A stretch of DNA of 60,938 nucleotides from Erysipelotrichaceae bacterium NK3D112 (lineage in GTDB: Bacteria > Bacillota_I > Bacilli_A > Erysipelotrichales > Erysipelotrichaceae), in contig KL370820.1 of assembly GCA_000701725.1 (NCBI GenBank), forward strand, positions 1 to 60,938. Reading direction: 5' to 3'. This document shows, in pieces, positions 9,426 to 16,721 of this stretch. Every line of letters begins with the position of its first letter. The stretch's first letter is position 1. The translations under genes were made by a program, and so were the position numbers. The notes under the pieces were generated by a model, which saw only the letters and a list, made by a program, of their open reading frames with translations, was not told the origin of the DNA and did no database searches.

Positions 9426-10673
9426 ATGAAAAAAAGCGGGATGATGTATGTGTTTGTCATGCTCGGCATGTGCGGTTTCGTCGGCGCATCGGTCGGCGTA
9501 TGCATGGGCACATCCGGTCTGTTTTACAGTCACATCGCAAAGGACCTGGGAATTTCCAGCGGGTCGGTATCACTCATGTATACAATCACAGCACTCTCTT
9601 CGGCCTTCTCGGGTTTGCTGATTCCGATTGTGCTGAAAAACGAGAAGATGCTCAAACCGATGGTGATCACCGCCTCGGCTATGTGCTGCGCGGGAACCTT
9701 CCTGCTGTCACTGGCAAACAATATCCTGCTCATGTATCTGATCAGCGTGATCCGCGGTGTCGGTTCGGGCCTGCTCAGCTTTGTGCTTGCGACAACCGTA
9801 ATCAACAACTGGTTCTATGCAAGAAACGGTCTGATGGTATCCATTGCCATGGCATTCTCGGGCCTGCCCGGTGTGCTTCTTGCCAATCTCATCACCAGTG
9901 TGATCGTCGCCAACGGATGGCGCTTCGGTTTTGTGTTTGTGACACTGATCATCGCCGTCTTCTGTCTGCCGGGAGTCTTATTGCCGATCAGCTTAAGACC
10001 GCAATCCATCGGAATGGAGCCTTACGGCTATGCGGATTATGTGAAATACCGTGAGGAAAACAAGGACAAGGTGGTCTTTGAGGCCAGCTCCCATGGCGTG
10101 AATTTCCTGTCTGTGGAAATGATCTGCATCATGACATTCACATTGCTGGTATATATCGTGGCAGCCATGTTCCAGCATATTCCAAGCTTCGGTCTGTCCA
10201 TCGGCTTCACCGCTTCGGTCAGCGCACTGATGAGCTCCTTTGCCAGCGCATCGAATATTGTGTCCAAGCTTCTTTACGGTTCACTCTGCGATAAGCTCGG
10301 CGCCCATCAGACCAGCATGTGCTGGGCCGCCATCAACATTATTTCGGTCATTATGATGCTCACCATCCGCACCCCGCTGACAATGGTCATCGGCGCCTTC
10401 ATGTTCGGCTTCTCCTTTGCCAACAGCTCAAGCGCATTGTCCATTCTGGTCAGGGAAACATTCGGCATGGAGAACTATACAAAGGTATATCCGTTCGCCT
10501 CATTTGTCGGCGCTTCATCCAACGCGCTTGGCGTTACCCTGCTCGGTATGCTTTATGACTCCACCGGCGCTTATACAGCGGATCTGATTCTGTGCATGTC
10601 ATGTCAGGTTATCGTTATCCTGATGCTGTTCACGCTGCTAAGAAAAAAGCAGGCAGCAAAGCTGTCCGCTTAA
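9426..10673 (+). CDS. MFS transporter, OFA-like
   Basis: A 415-residue major facilitator superfamily permease with about 12 hydrophobic segments. The repeated small-residue helices (GMCGFVGASVGVCMGTSG and others) and the charged central loop after helix 6 fit the family. The general look, including the small first loop with YSHIAKDLGIS and the RGVGSG stretch, resembles the oxalate/formate antiporter-like group, but the substrate is unknown. The start is placed by the promoter and GGAGA site. It is a single-gene transcript with a terminator right behind it. Confidence 0.82.
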   Translation: MKKSGMMYVFVMLGMCGFVGASVGVCMGTSGLFYSHIAKDLGISSGSVSLMYTITALSSAFSGLLIPIVLKNEKMLKPMVITASAMCCAGTFLLSLANNILLMYLISVIRGVGSGLLSFVLATTVINNWFYARNGLMVSIAMAFSGLPGVLLANLITSVIVANGWRFGFVFVTLIIAVFCLPGVLLPISLRPQSIGMEPYGYADYVKYREENKDKVVFEASSHGVNFLSVEMICIMTFTLLVYIVAAMFQHIPSFGLSIGFTASVSALMSSFASASNIVSKLLYGSLCDKLGAHQTSMCWAAINIISVIMMLTIRTPLTMVIGAFMFGFSFANSSSALSILVRETFGMENYTKVYPFASFVGASSNALGVTLLGMLYDSTGAYTADLILCMSCQVIVILMLFTLLRKKQAAKLSA

Positions 10674-10687
10674 TCAGAAGAATTCAG

Positions 10688-10714
10688 GCGTATCCTCAAC
10701 GGATGCGCTTTTTA
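10688..10714 (+). terminator. Terminator after MFS gene
   Basis: GCGTATCC (10688-10695) pairs with GGATGCGC (10701-10708) with one G-T pair; the loop is TCAAC and a T5 run follows. It lies at the convergent junction with the minus-strand lipoprotein gene, whose stop codon it touches. Confidence 0.75.
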
Positions 10715-11506
10715 GTTTTCCACAGTGACGCAGGCATTGAGATCAAACAGTTCCGAAGATGAGAGTTCGCTCTTGCCGGAAGCGTCCTGGTAAACAGTCA
10801 CCACATAGAGGTTTGTTGCGGGATTGTTTTCAGAAGCTGTGCCATAGCACAGGAACTTATAGTTCATGCCTGATACAACCTGGGTGCCGAGCAATACAAT
10901 CGGCATATAGGTGACACCGCTGACACCTGCGAGCGCATCACTGAGCGCCTGTTCGGATTCCGCAGTCAGTGCACCGGGTTTGCCGCTGCCGGTAACTTCC
11001 CAGCCGCCAAGCAGATCCTCATCCTTGCTTTCGGCGATGACAGGCAGATCAGTGAGATCGAGCGCCTTGATATTGAGGATTTCGACTGCACCTTCCGTGT
11101 TCTCATATACAGTCAGGATGGCATGGTTGGCATTGGGAACACCGGTGACCATTGTCTCCAGGCACAGGAATGCATAGTTGGTTCCCGATACGGTCTGTTT
11201 CGCAATGACCTGGATCGGTGTGTAAGCTGCTCCGGTCAATCCTTCCAGAGCCTTGTCAAAGACGGCTCTGTCTGTTTCCGCGAGCAGTTCAGAATAGCTG
11301 GTATTCACCTGCCAGCCGCCAAGCAGAGACTGGTTTTCTTCTGCGGAAGTGTTTTCCTGTGTTTCACTCTGGCCTTCTGTTTCTGTTACGGCTGTTTCCG
11401 CTTCATTCTCATTTGTCAAAGATGCGCTGTCTTCAGGTTTGGAGCAGCCTGTGCTCAATACAAGGGCAAGGGCTGCGGCAGATGCGCAGATTCTGTTCAG
11501 TTTCAT
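10712..11506 (-). CDS. Lipoprotein with two cystatin-like repeats
   Basis: A 264-residue lipoprotein. A signal peptide ends in the lipobox LSTGC (Cys21). A Glu/Thr-rich linker to about residue 60 is followed by two repeats of about 100 residues starting LLGGW at 61 and 165. Each repeat shows an N-terminal Gly-Gly, a helix rich in Ala, a Y-x-P-I strand, then Q-x-V-S-G-x-N-Y (QTVSG 104-108, QVVSG 209-213) followed by a strand and a TVY strand. That order matches eukaryotic cystatins, whose Gly and QxVxG elements insert into papain-like protease clefts. Protease inhibition at the cell surface is inference. A neutral cystatin-fold binding role is the alternative. Confidence 0.75.
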   Translation of the reverse strand: MKLNRICASAAALALVLSTGCSKPEDSASLTNENEAETAVTETEGQSETQENTSAEENQSLLGGWQVNTSYSELLAETDRAVFDKALEGLTGAAYTPIQVIAKQTVSGTNYAFLCLETMVTGVPNANHAILTVYENTEGAVEILNIKALDLTDLPVIAESKDEDLLGGWEVTGSGKPGALTAESEQALSDALAGVSGVTYMPIVLLGTQVVSGMNYKFLCYGTASENNPATNLYVVTVYQDASGKSELSSSELFDLNACVTVEN

Positions 11507-11602
11507 AGATTATTCCTTCTTTCCATGTCCCATTGTACAACTTAACTCCTCAGGTTCACTGCATGAATGTCAATCTTAATGAACCGGATGTGAAATCTTT
11601 GA

Positions 11603-11631
11603 TTGGAAACTTTTGGATTGACCGTCATAAT
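11603..11631 (+). promoter_or_regulatory. Promoter of HAD-barnase-barstar operon
   Basis: TTGGAA (11603-11608), a 17-base spacer and CATAAT (11626-11631). Transcription from about 11638 starts beyond the TTG at 11603, which supports the ATG at 11657 for the HAD protein. Confidence 0.6.
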
Positions 11632-11656
11632 TAAGGGTGAAGGAAATGAACAGCGT

Positions 11657-12328
11657 ATGATCAAAGGCATTTTATTTGATTTTGACGGAACCCTGAGCAA
11701 CCGCAAGCAGGCTGCTTACAATATGTACAGACAATGCATCGCGCAGATGAGAAGCGACCTGGATCCGCACGGCATTGACTTTGAAAACCTGGTGCAGTTC
11801 TGCATGGTGGCTGACCAGTATGGTGTCGTGCAGAAGGATTATGTATGGAAACGGCTGAAAGACAAACATATTCCGGACCTCGATGTGCAGAAGTGGACGG
11901 ATTACTGGTATGCCAATTTCAATGCCATCCAGATTTCTTCCGATGGTGCGGAAGAGACACTGATCAAACTGAGAAAGGAATACAGGCTTGGCATATTGTC
12001 CAACGGGGCTTATGAATCCCAGCTGGCCAAGGTGAAGAAGCTTGGTTTTGAGAAGCTCGTGGATGAGGTGATCATCTGCGGACAATACGGTATTAACAAG
12101 CCCGATGAGCGCATCTTTGCCATCGCGGCGGAAAAACTCGGACTTGCCTGTTCGGAGATTGCCATGGTCGGGGACATGTTCTTCACCGATATCTTCGGTG
12201 CGCAGAAGGCAGGCATGATGCCGGTATGGTATACCGGAAATGAAAATGTGATATCCGATTATCCCGTAACACGTGTGCGTACGTTCGGGGAGATATATGA
12301 TCTGTTTCATGGGGAGGACAGTGAATGA
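11657..12328 (+). CDS. HAD family hydrolase
   Basis: A 223-residue haloacid dehalogenase-type phosphatase. The nucleophile motif is FDFDGTLS near the N terminus, motif II is LSNG, motif III includes NKPDERIF and motif IV is VGDMFFTDIFGAQKAG. The cap is a small helical C1 insert between motifs I and II. Substrate unknown; relatives hydrolyse small phosphate esters such as phosphoglycolate. The start at 11657 has AAGGA about 13 bases upstream, which is long. Its stop overlaps the next start in ATGA, so it is translationally coupled to the barnase lipoprotein. A functional tie with the ribonuclease, such as processing released nucleotides, is conjecture. Confidence 0.85.
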   Translation: MIKGILFDFDGTLSNRKQAAYNMYRQCIAQMRSDLDPHGIDFENLVQFCMVADQYGVVQKDYVWKRLKDKHIPDLDVQKWTDYWYANFNAIQISSDGAEETLIKLRKEYRLGILSNGAYESQLAKVKKLGFEKLVDEVIICGQYGINKPDERIFAIAAEKLGLACSEIAMVGDMFFTDIFGAQKAGMMPVWYTGNENVISDYPVTRVRTFGEIYDLFHGEDSE

Positions 12329-12900
12329 ACAATAAACTGAAAAAACTGATGCTGGCACTGCTCAGTGCCGCTGTACTGACCGGATGCTCCGGCTGTAAAA
12401 AGGACGACCCGGTACCTGAGCCGACACCGGTGGTGGAACCAAGTGCGGAGCCGACCGCGGAACCGACACCTGAACCCACTTTGGAACCAACGCCTGAACC
12501 GGCTGCGGAGCCGACACCTGAGCCGGCCGTTGAGCCCTCACCGGAAATCACCATTTCCGAAGACGATGTCTATGACACAAAGGATGAGGTGGCCCTTTAC
12601 ATCTATACGTTCCATCATCTGCCTTCCTGCTATATGACAAAAAAAGAGGCACGCAAGCGCGGATGGGAATCAGGCGCACTGAACCGTGTGGTCAAAGGCA
12701 TGTGCATCGGCGGCGATTACTTCGGCAATTATGAAGGACTGCTGCCGGATACCGGTGAGGATTATTATGAATGCGATATTGATACCATGAAGGCGAAATC
12801 CCGCGGAGCCAAACGGATCATCTTCACCAAGGACGGGGATGTATGGTATACGGAAGATCATTATGAAAGCTTTGAACAGCTTTATGACGGAGACAATTGA
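12325..12900 (+). CDS. Lipid-anchored barnase-type ribonuclease
   Basis: A 191-residue secreted lipoprotein (lipobox LTGC, Cys21) with a Pro-Glu-Pro-Thr repeat linker at about 29-75, then a full barnase-like domain (about 82-190). Catalytic and substrate residues of barnase align by eye: Lys27 with Lys106 (TKKEA), Glu73 with Glu149, Arg83 with Arg160, Arg87 with Arg164 and His102 with His179 (EDHYESF). IGGDYFGN matches the barnase IGGDIFSN. It should cleave RNA outside the cell while held on the membrane by the flexible linker. It is the second gene of a three-gene operon and its inhibitor follows directly. Classical barnase is freely secreted; the anchor is unusual. Confidence 0.88.
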   Translation: MNNKLKKLMLALLSAAVLTGCSGCKKDDPVPEPTPVVEPSAEPTAEPTPEPTLEPTPEPAAEPTPEPAVEPSPEITISEDDVYDTKDEVALYIYTFHHLPSCYMTKKEARKRGWESGALNRVVKGMCIGGDYFGNYEGLLPDTGEDYYECDIDTMKAKSRGAKRIIFTKDGDVWYTEDHYESFEQLYDGDN

Positions 12901-12902
12901 GT

Positions 12903-13175
12903 ATGGCAAAAAGAATCAGAATTGACGCGGCCCGTCTGACCAACCGTGAGGACATGGGCGTTTATATGAAACAGGCGTTCAGCCTTCCCGAGTATTTCGG
13001 TAAAAATCTGGATGCTTTGAAGGACTGTCTGGAAGAGGTTGATGAGGAAACTGATGTGGTCCTGGACAGGGAGTGCATCGAAATCATGTGCGCAAATCCC
13101 TATGCCTACAAAGTATTGCTTGTGCTGGGCAGGGCTGCGGAAAACAATCCCAATCTCCATATTCTCTTCAGATGA
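12903..13175 (+). CDS. Barstar-like ribonuclease inhibitor
   Basis: A 90-residue cytoplasmic protein with the barstar core LPEYFGKNLDALKDCL. The barnase-contacting residues correspond: Tyr29 to Tyr31, Asn33 to Asn35, Asp35 to Asp37 and Asp39 to Asp41. Barstar Trp38 is Lys40 here. No signal peptide, as expected for protection of the producing cytoplasm. It begins 2 bases after the ribonuclease stop, with GGAG inside the end of that gene; a TTG at 12897 is possible but badly spaced. A strong terminator follows. Confidence 0.88.
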   Translation: MAKRIRIDAARLTNREDMGVYMKQAFSLPEYFGKNLDALKDCLEEVDEETDVVLDRECIEIMCANPYAYKVLLVLGRAAENNPNLHILFR

Positions 13176-13187
13176 ACATCTGCGGAC

Positions 13188-13217
13188 CATATCCTGAGTC
13201 ACGGATATGTTTTTTTT
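13188..13217 (+). terminator. Terminator after barstar
   Basis: CATATCC (13188-13194) pairs with GGATATG (13203-13209), followed by eight T's. Confidence 0.9.
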
Positions 13218-13661
13218 GTGAACTTAAAACCCGCAGACAGGCTTGCACGGAAACGCTGAAATCATCAGAAACAGCGGATTTTCGCGGATCCACCGGTTTT
13301 GGATGATCGGAAAGATCTCACCATATCTTTCCCGCCTGAAGAGGGCTTTAATTAGATTGCACAGAAAAAGGCGCACGTGTGCATGAATAACTGCGGTTCA
13401 TGCCCATGAACCTCCGGCGGGCTTTTGTCATTTTCACCGCTTTGTGTCTGCTTCTGTGTAAAAGGTCAGCTTTGCATTTCTTCTTCTTGGGGTACCCGAA
13501 AGGGTACCTGATTTTTTTGCACGCATGTTAATAAAAACGGAAAATGTATGAAATTTCAAAAAACGCAATAACTGTCCGGAAACAAAGGATTTTCCGTAAT
13601 CATCAGGATTCGACGGATCCGCAAATCTCTCGATATGATCGGAAATTGATCTCTGCTATTA
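13218..13661 (+). promoter_or_regulatory. Upstream region of the pilus operon
   Basis: This stretch of 444 bases has no gene. It holds a palindrome GGTTCATG-CC-CATGAACC at 13395-13412, suited to a dimeric regulator, and a terminator-like hairpin at 13491-13518. Both precede the pilus genes, so regulated expression of the island is likely. I could not match it to a cyclic-di-GMP or other known riboswitch. Confidence 0.4.
13491..13518 (+). terminator. Attenuator-like hairpin before pilus operon
   Basis: GGTACCC (13491-13497) and GGGTACC (13502-13508) form a stem capped by a GAAA tetraloop, followed by TGA and seven T's. It lies 144 bases before the first pilus gene and after the barstar terminator, so it may end a leader RNA started in between. 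Confidence 0.65.
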
Positions 13662-14252
13662 ATGGAAATGTACCTTCTGAATATGACAGACAGAAACGCT
13701 GAAACGACGCTTAAAGATGAATGTGAACCGGGTGTACCATATTGTTTCTTCTCCTCCAGGACAAAGAGACATGCGGTAAGTCTCTTTGTCAGAATTGCTT
13801 TGCTGGCTGTCATGTTCAGGGTACTCAATGCATATGTATTCGGAATTTATCTTGTAAAAGGCAATTCCATGTATCCTTCCCTGCGCGATGGTGACCTGTG
13901 TATTACCTACAAACTGGAGCCATATACTCATTCAGAAGTCATCGCATATCAGGCCGGCACCGCGGTCCGCTTCGCACGGATTGCGGCAGCGGGGAACGAT
14001 ACAGTTGAGATCACACAGGACGGAATACTTCTGATCAACGGATATCAGCCGGCGGAAGAAATCTTCTACCGCACGGATCCCGGCGAAGAATGCGGAGGAA
14101 AGGCACATGTTCAGCTCACAGTGAATAGTGGGGAATGGTACCTGCTGAACGATTACCGGGAAGATCTTTCCGACTCAAGAACATATGGCTCCGTCAGCGA
14201 TGAACTCCTTCTGGGGAAGGTGATCTTCATCTTCCGCAGAAGGGGATTCTGA
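13662..14252 (+). CDS. SipA-like signal peptidase homologue of pilus locus
   Basis: A 196-residue type I signal peptidase homologue with one membrane segment at about 42-62. The catalytic-serine region is intact (KGNSMYPSL, Ser69). The general-base lysine that normally lies in the KR of the next conserved box is Ala105 (RFARIAAAG). Streptococcal pilus islands carry such homologues (SipA/LepA) that lack catalytic residues and act as assembly factors. It opens the pilus operon and ends 26 bases before the backbone pilin. The start has no clear ribosome binding site; ATGs at 13668 and 13683 are alternatives. Residual activity cannot be excluded. Confidence 0.75.
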   Translation: MEMYLLNMTDRNAETTLKDECEPGVPYCFFSSRTKRHAVSLFVRIALLAVMFRVLNAYVFGIYLVKGNSMYPSLRDGDLCITYKLEPYTHSEVIAYQAGTAVRFARIAAAGNDTVEITQDGILLINGYQPAEEIFYRTDPGEECGGKAHVQLTVNSGEWYLLNDYREDLSDSRTYGSVSDELLLGKVIFIFRRRGF

Positions 14253-14278
14253 TCACAGAAAGGAGATTCAAAATCAAC

Positions 14279-15460
14279 ATGTTCATCAACGTCAGAAAAC
14301 AGGCGCTGTTAGGACTCTGCCTCATGGCTGCCTCTTCCTTGACTCTGACCGCACGTGCTGCCAACTACACACCTGTCAGCGGCACAGCCACATCCTTTGA
14401 CAAGTATCTGATCATTGACAAAGACGCCAATGTGCCTGCCGCCTCATTCGATTTCTCGATCGCACCGGGTGAGGCAATGGCCGCAACGGAAAACTCCATG
14501 GAGGTGCTGGCAGGCGCCGGCACACCGGTTCTGTCCGGACCGGCCGTATTCACAGCGGGTGAGGAAGCTTATTCCTCTGTTCAATCCGGAGACAGCCTGG
14601 ATCTTACCGCTGATGAGAAATATGCATTCAAGATAATCAATGTTGATTTCAGCAGCGTTTCATTTGATGAGCCCGGTATCTACCGTTATGTGATCACGGA
14701 AACTCCGCTTCAGGAAGCCGGCGCTTTCGTGCAGGACACAGAGCCGAAATACCTCGATGTCTATGTCACTGACAACAACGGAATTCTGGAAGTTTCCTCT
14801 TATGTGCTGCATTCATCCGCGGATGCGCCGATCAGAAACGCGACGGGCGGATCGGAAGATGTGGCTGAGGCACTGGCTGCAGTCAGCGACAAGACAACCG
14901 GTTTTATCAACCGTTATCAGACAAAGGATCTGACCATCACAAAACAGGTCGCGGGCAACCAGGCTTCCAAAGACAAATACTTCAAATACACACTGAAGAT
15001 TGCCAACGCCGGAGCAGGCACAAAGCTCATTGCCGATGTCACATCACATGCCGAAGCGGCTCCGCTTGACAATGCGGCCACTGTCTATGCAAGCGAGACA
15101 ATGGCTGAAGCGAACAATGTCACCATGCTGACATGCGATGAAAACGGAAGCGTTGAACATGTGTTCTATCTCAAGCACAATCAGTCCGTCACGATCAAAC
15201 AGCTGCCGCTTGGAGCAACCTATGAAGTAAGTGAGATCAAAGAGGATTATGTGTCCGAAGATCTTGCTCAGGTTGATGCAGAGCAGTATGCGGCCAATAC
15301 CGGAACCATCGGCAGCGCCGCCCTCACAGCCGGCTTCCGGAATACCAGAAACGGCGTGATTCCTACCGGTATCATCACATCCGTCGCGCCTTACTTCATG
15401 ATCGTTTTCATTGCCGCAGCAGGAATGCTCATCAGCGGCAGAAAACGCATGATCCATTGA
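14279..15460 (+). CDS. Sortase-anchored backbone pilin
   Basis: A 393-residue surface protein with an N-terminal signal peptide (cleavage near ARA-AN, residue 28). Two FctA/Spy0128-type isopeptide pilin domains follow: one ending in EPGIYRYVITE, and another starting TITKQVAGN with FKYTLKI. The C terminus has the sorting motif VIPTG (360-364), a hydrophobic segment and a Lys/Arg tail. The same VIPTG occurs in the giant adhesin of this island, so one sortase probably handles both. The ribosome binding site AAAGGAG lies 13 bases upstream. Major pilin is inferred from size and place between signal peptidase and sortase. Confidence 0.82.
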   Translation: MFINVRKQALLGLCLMAASSLTLTARAANYTPVSGTATSFDKYLIIDKDANVPAASFDFSIAPGEAMAATENSMEVLAGAGTPVLSGPAVFTAGEEAYSSVQSGDSLDLTADEKYAFKIINVDFSSVSFDEPGIYRYVITETPLQEAGAFVQDTEPKYLDVYVTDNNGILEVSSYVLHSSADAPIRNATGGSEDVAEALAAVSDKTTGFINRYQTKDLTITKQVAGNQASKDKYFKYTLKIANAGAGTKLIADVTSHAEAAPLDNAATVYASETMAEANNVTMLTCDENGSVEHVFYLKHNQSVTIKQLPLGATYEVSEIKEDYVSEDLAQVDAEQYAANTGTIGSAALTAGFRNTRNGVIPTGIITSVAPYFMIVFIAAAGMLISGRKRMIH

Positions 15461-15470
15461 TCAAAACCAC

Positions 15471-16187
15471 GTGAATCCGGAAGACAGAATCGCGGAAAAA
15501 CTCCTTAATGCCGCTGAACGCGTTGTTCGTATGTCCTGCTTTCTGTTCTGTCTTCTGCTGATGATGGGAGGTGTCTGGGCTCTTTATGATACAGCGCTGC
15601 TGTATTATGAGGCCTCGGATCAGTCTGTTCTCCGCTTCCGTCCGCAATCATCCGGAGAAACCGGAAATCTCTACGAAAGCCTGAGAGGTTCGGTTTCCTG
15701 GCTGGTTCTGGACGGGGCGGGGGTGGACGATCCCGTCATGCAGGGGAAGGACAATATGGAATACCTGAACAGAAATCCGCTGGGGGAATTCTCATTGGCG
15801 GGTTCACTGTTTCTGGACTGCCGCAGCAGTGCCGATTTCTCTGATCCTTATTCCATGATCTATGGACATCATATGGATCACCATATGATGTTCGGGGCAC
15901 TGGATCAGTATATGGAGAAGGAGTTTTTTGACACACATGACAGCGGACGGCTCTATGTCAATGATGAAATTCTTGAACTGAAGATCATCGCCGCAGCCGA
16001 ATGTTCCGCTTATGATCAGCGCGTGTTTGAACCGGGTGAGGCGGATCAGGTAAAGGAATTCATCAAGAACCATGCATTGTATCTGCGTGAATTCAATCCT
16101 GAAGAAGACCGCAGAATCGTTGCCTTCAGCACATGCCGCTATCCGGATACGGAATCACGGACCGTGATATTCGCTTTGATCTTATGA
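15471..16187 (+). CDS. Class B-type sortase
   Basis: A 238-residue transpeptidase with an N-terminal membrane anchor at about 21-45. The active-site residues are His133 (YGHHM), Cys222 (FSTCRY) and Arg230 (TESRT). The WLVLDGAGVDDPVMQ and FLDCRSSADFSDPYS stretches are those of class B sortases used in Firmicute pilus loci. It should join pilins at their VIPTG motifs and attach them to the wall. The start is GTG 10 bases after the pilin stop with no clear ribosome binding site, so coupling to pilin translation is likely. A later ATG at 15531 would cut into the membrane anchor. Confidence 0.87.
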   Translation: MNPEDRIAEKLLNAAERVVRMSCFLFCLLLMMGGVWALYDTALLYYEASDQSVLRFRPQSSGETGNLYESLRGSVSWLVLDGAGVDDPVMQGKDNMEYLNRNPLGEFSLAGSLFLDCRSSADFSDPYSMIYGHHMDHHMMFGALDQYMEKEFFDTHDSGRLYVNDEILELKIIAAAECSAYDQRVFEPGEADQVKEFIKNHALYLREFNPEEDRRIVAFSTCRYPDTESRTVIFALIL

Positions 16188-16205
16188 TCACTCAGGGAGA
16201 CAATC

Positions 16206-16721
16206 ATGACCAATATCCTGAAAATCCTTTTTATTTGCGCTTTTTTGACAAAACAGCCCATCTTTCATACGGATTCCGTCTGTATCCCTGTCGAAATCAG
16301 GGGCGGCGGAACAATCCGGATTGAACCGCTGAATCCGCGTGACGCCGGTGAATATGAACGGGAAATCAAGGTGACTGACAATGAGAGAGCAGACGCACGG
16401 TTCACCTTTGAAAAGGAGGGAACCTTCACATATTCCATGTATGAAAAAGAAGCCTCAGACCCGAAGGCACAGAAAGACCCAGCGGTATACATTCTGAAGA
16501 TTGTATGTGCGTCAGGAGGCAGGGTTGAAGAGGTTCTTCTTTATGAAAACGGAAACAATGAGAAAAGCGGGAGGGCATTATGGGTCAACCGGCCGGAAAT
16601 GTTTTCCCCGGATACAGGAGACAGTTCCATGGCAGCAGCTTACGCAATATCATCATTCATATCACTGATCATCGCGGCAGTGCTGTTCAGATGCACAAAA
16701 GGAGAGGACGATGAAGTGTAG
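16206..16721 (+). CDS. Small anchored pilus protein
   Basis: A 171-residue protein with an N-terminal hydrophobic segment, one beta-rich domain with FTFEKEGTFTYSMYE (as in small FctA/FctB-type pilin modules) and a C-terminal SPDTG followed by a membrane helix and a charged tail. The sorting-like motif differs from the VIPTG of its neighbours, so it may be the wall or membrane base of the pilus, handled by another sortase. A GGGAGA site precedes the start. Its last 11 bases overlap the giant adhesin gene. Family unassigned; the base-pilin role is inference. Confidence 0.65.
   Translation: MTNILKILFICAFLTKQPIFHTDSVCIPVEIRGGGTIRIEPLNPRDAGEYEREIKVTDNERADARFTFEKEGTFTYSMYEKEASDPKAQKDPAVYILKIVCASGGRVEEVLLYENGNNEKSGRALWVNRPEMFSPDTGDSSMAAAYAISSFISLIIAAVLFRCTKGEDDEV

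Noticed and set aside
9206-10054. 282-codon plus-strand frame over the UvrA end and MFS start
   Set aside because: Crosses a terminator and promoter in another frame; low-complexity translation.
12410-12545. Repeated PEPT coding tract as a CRISPR-like array
   Set aside because: In-frame short repeats without unique spacers; a protein linker. Same for 43795-43890 and 60876-60938.
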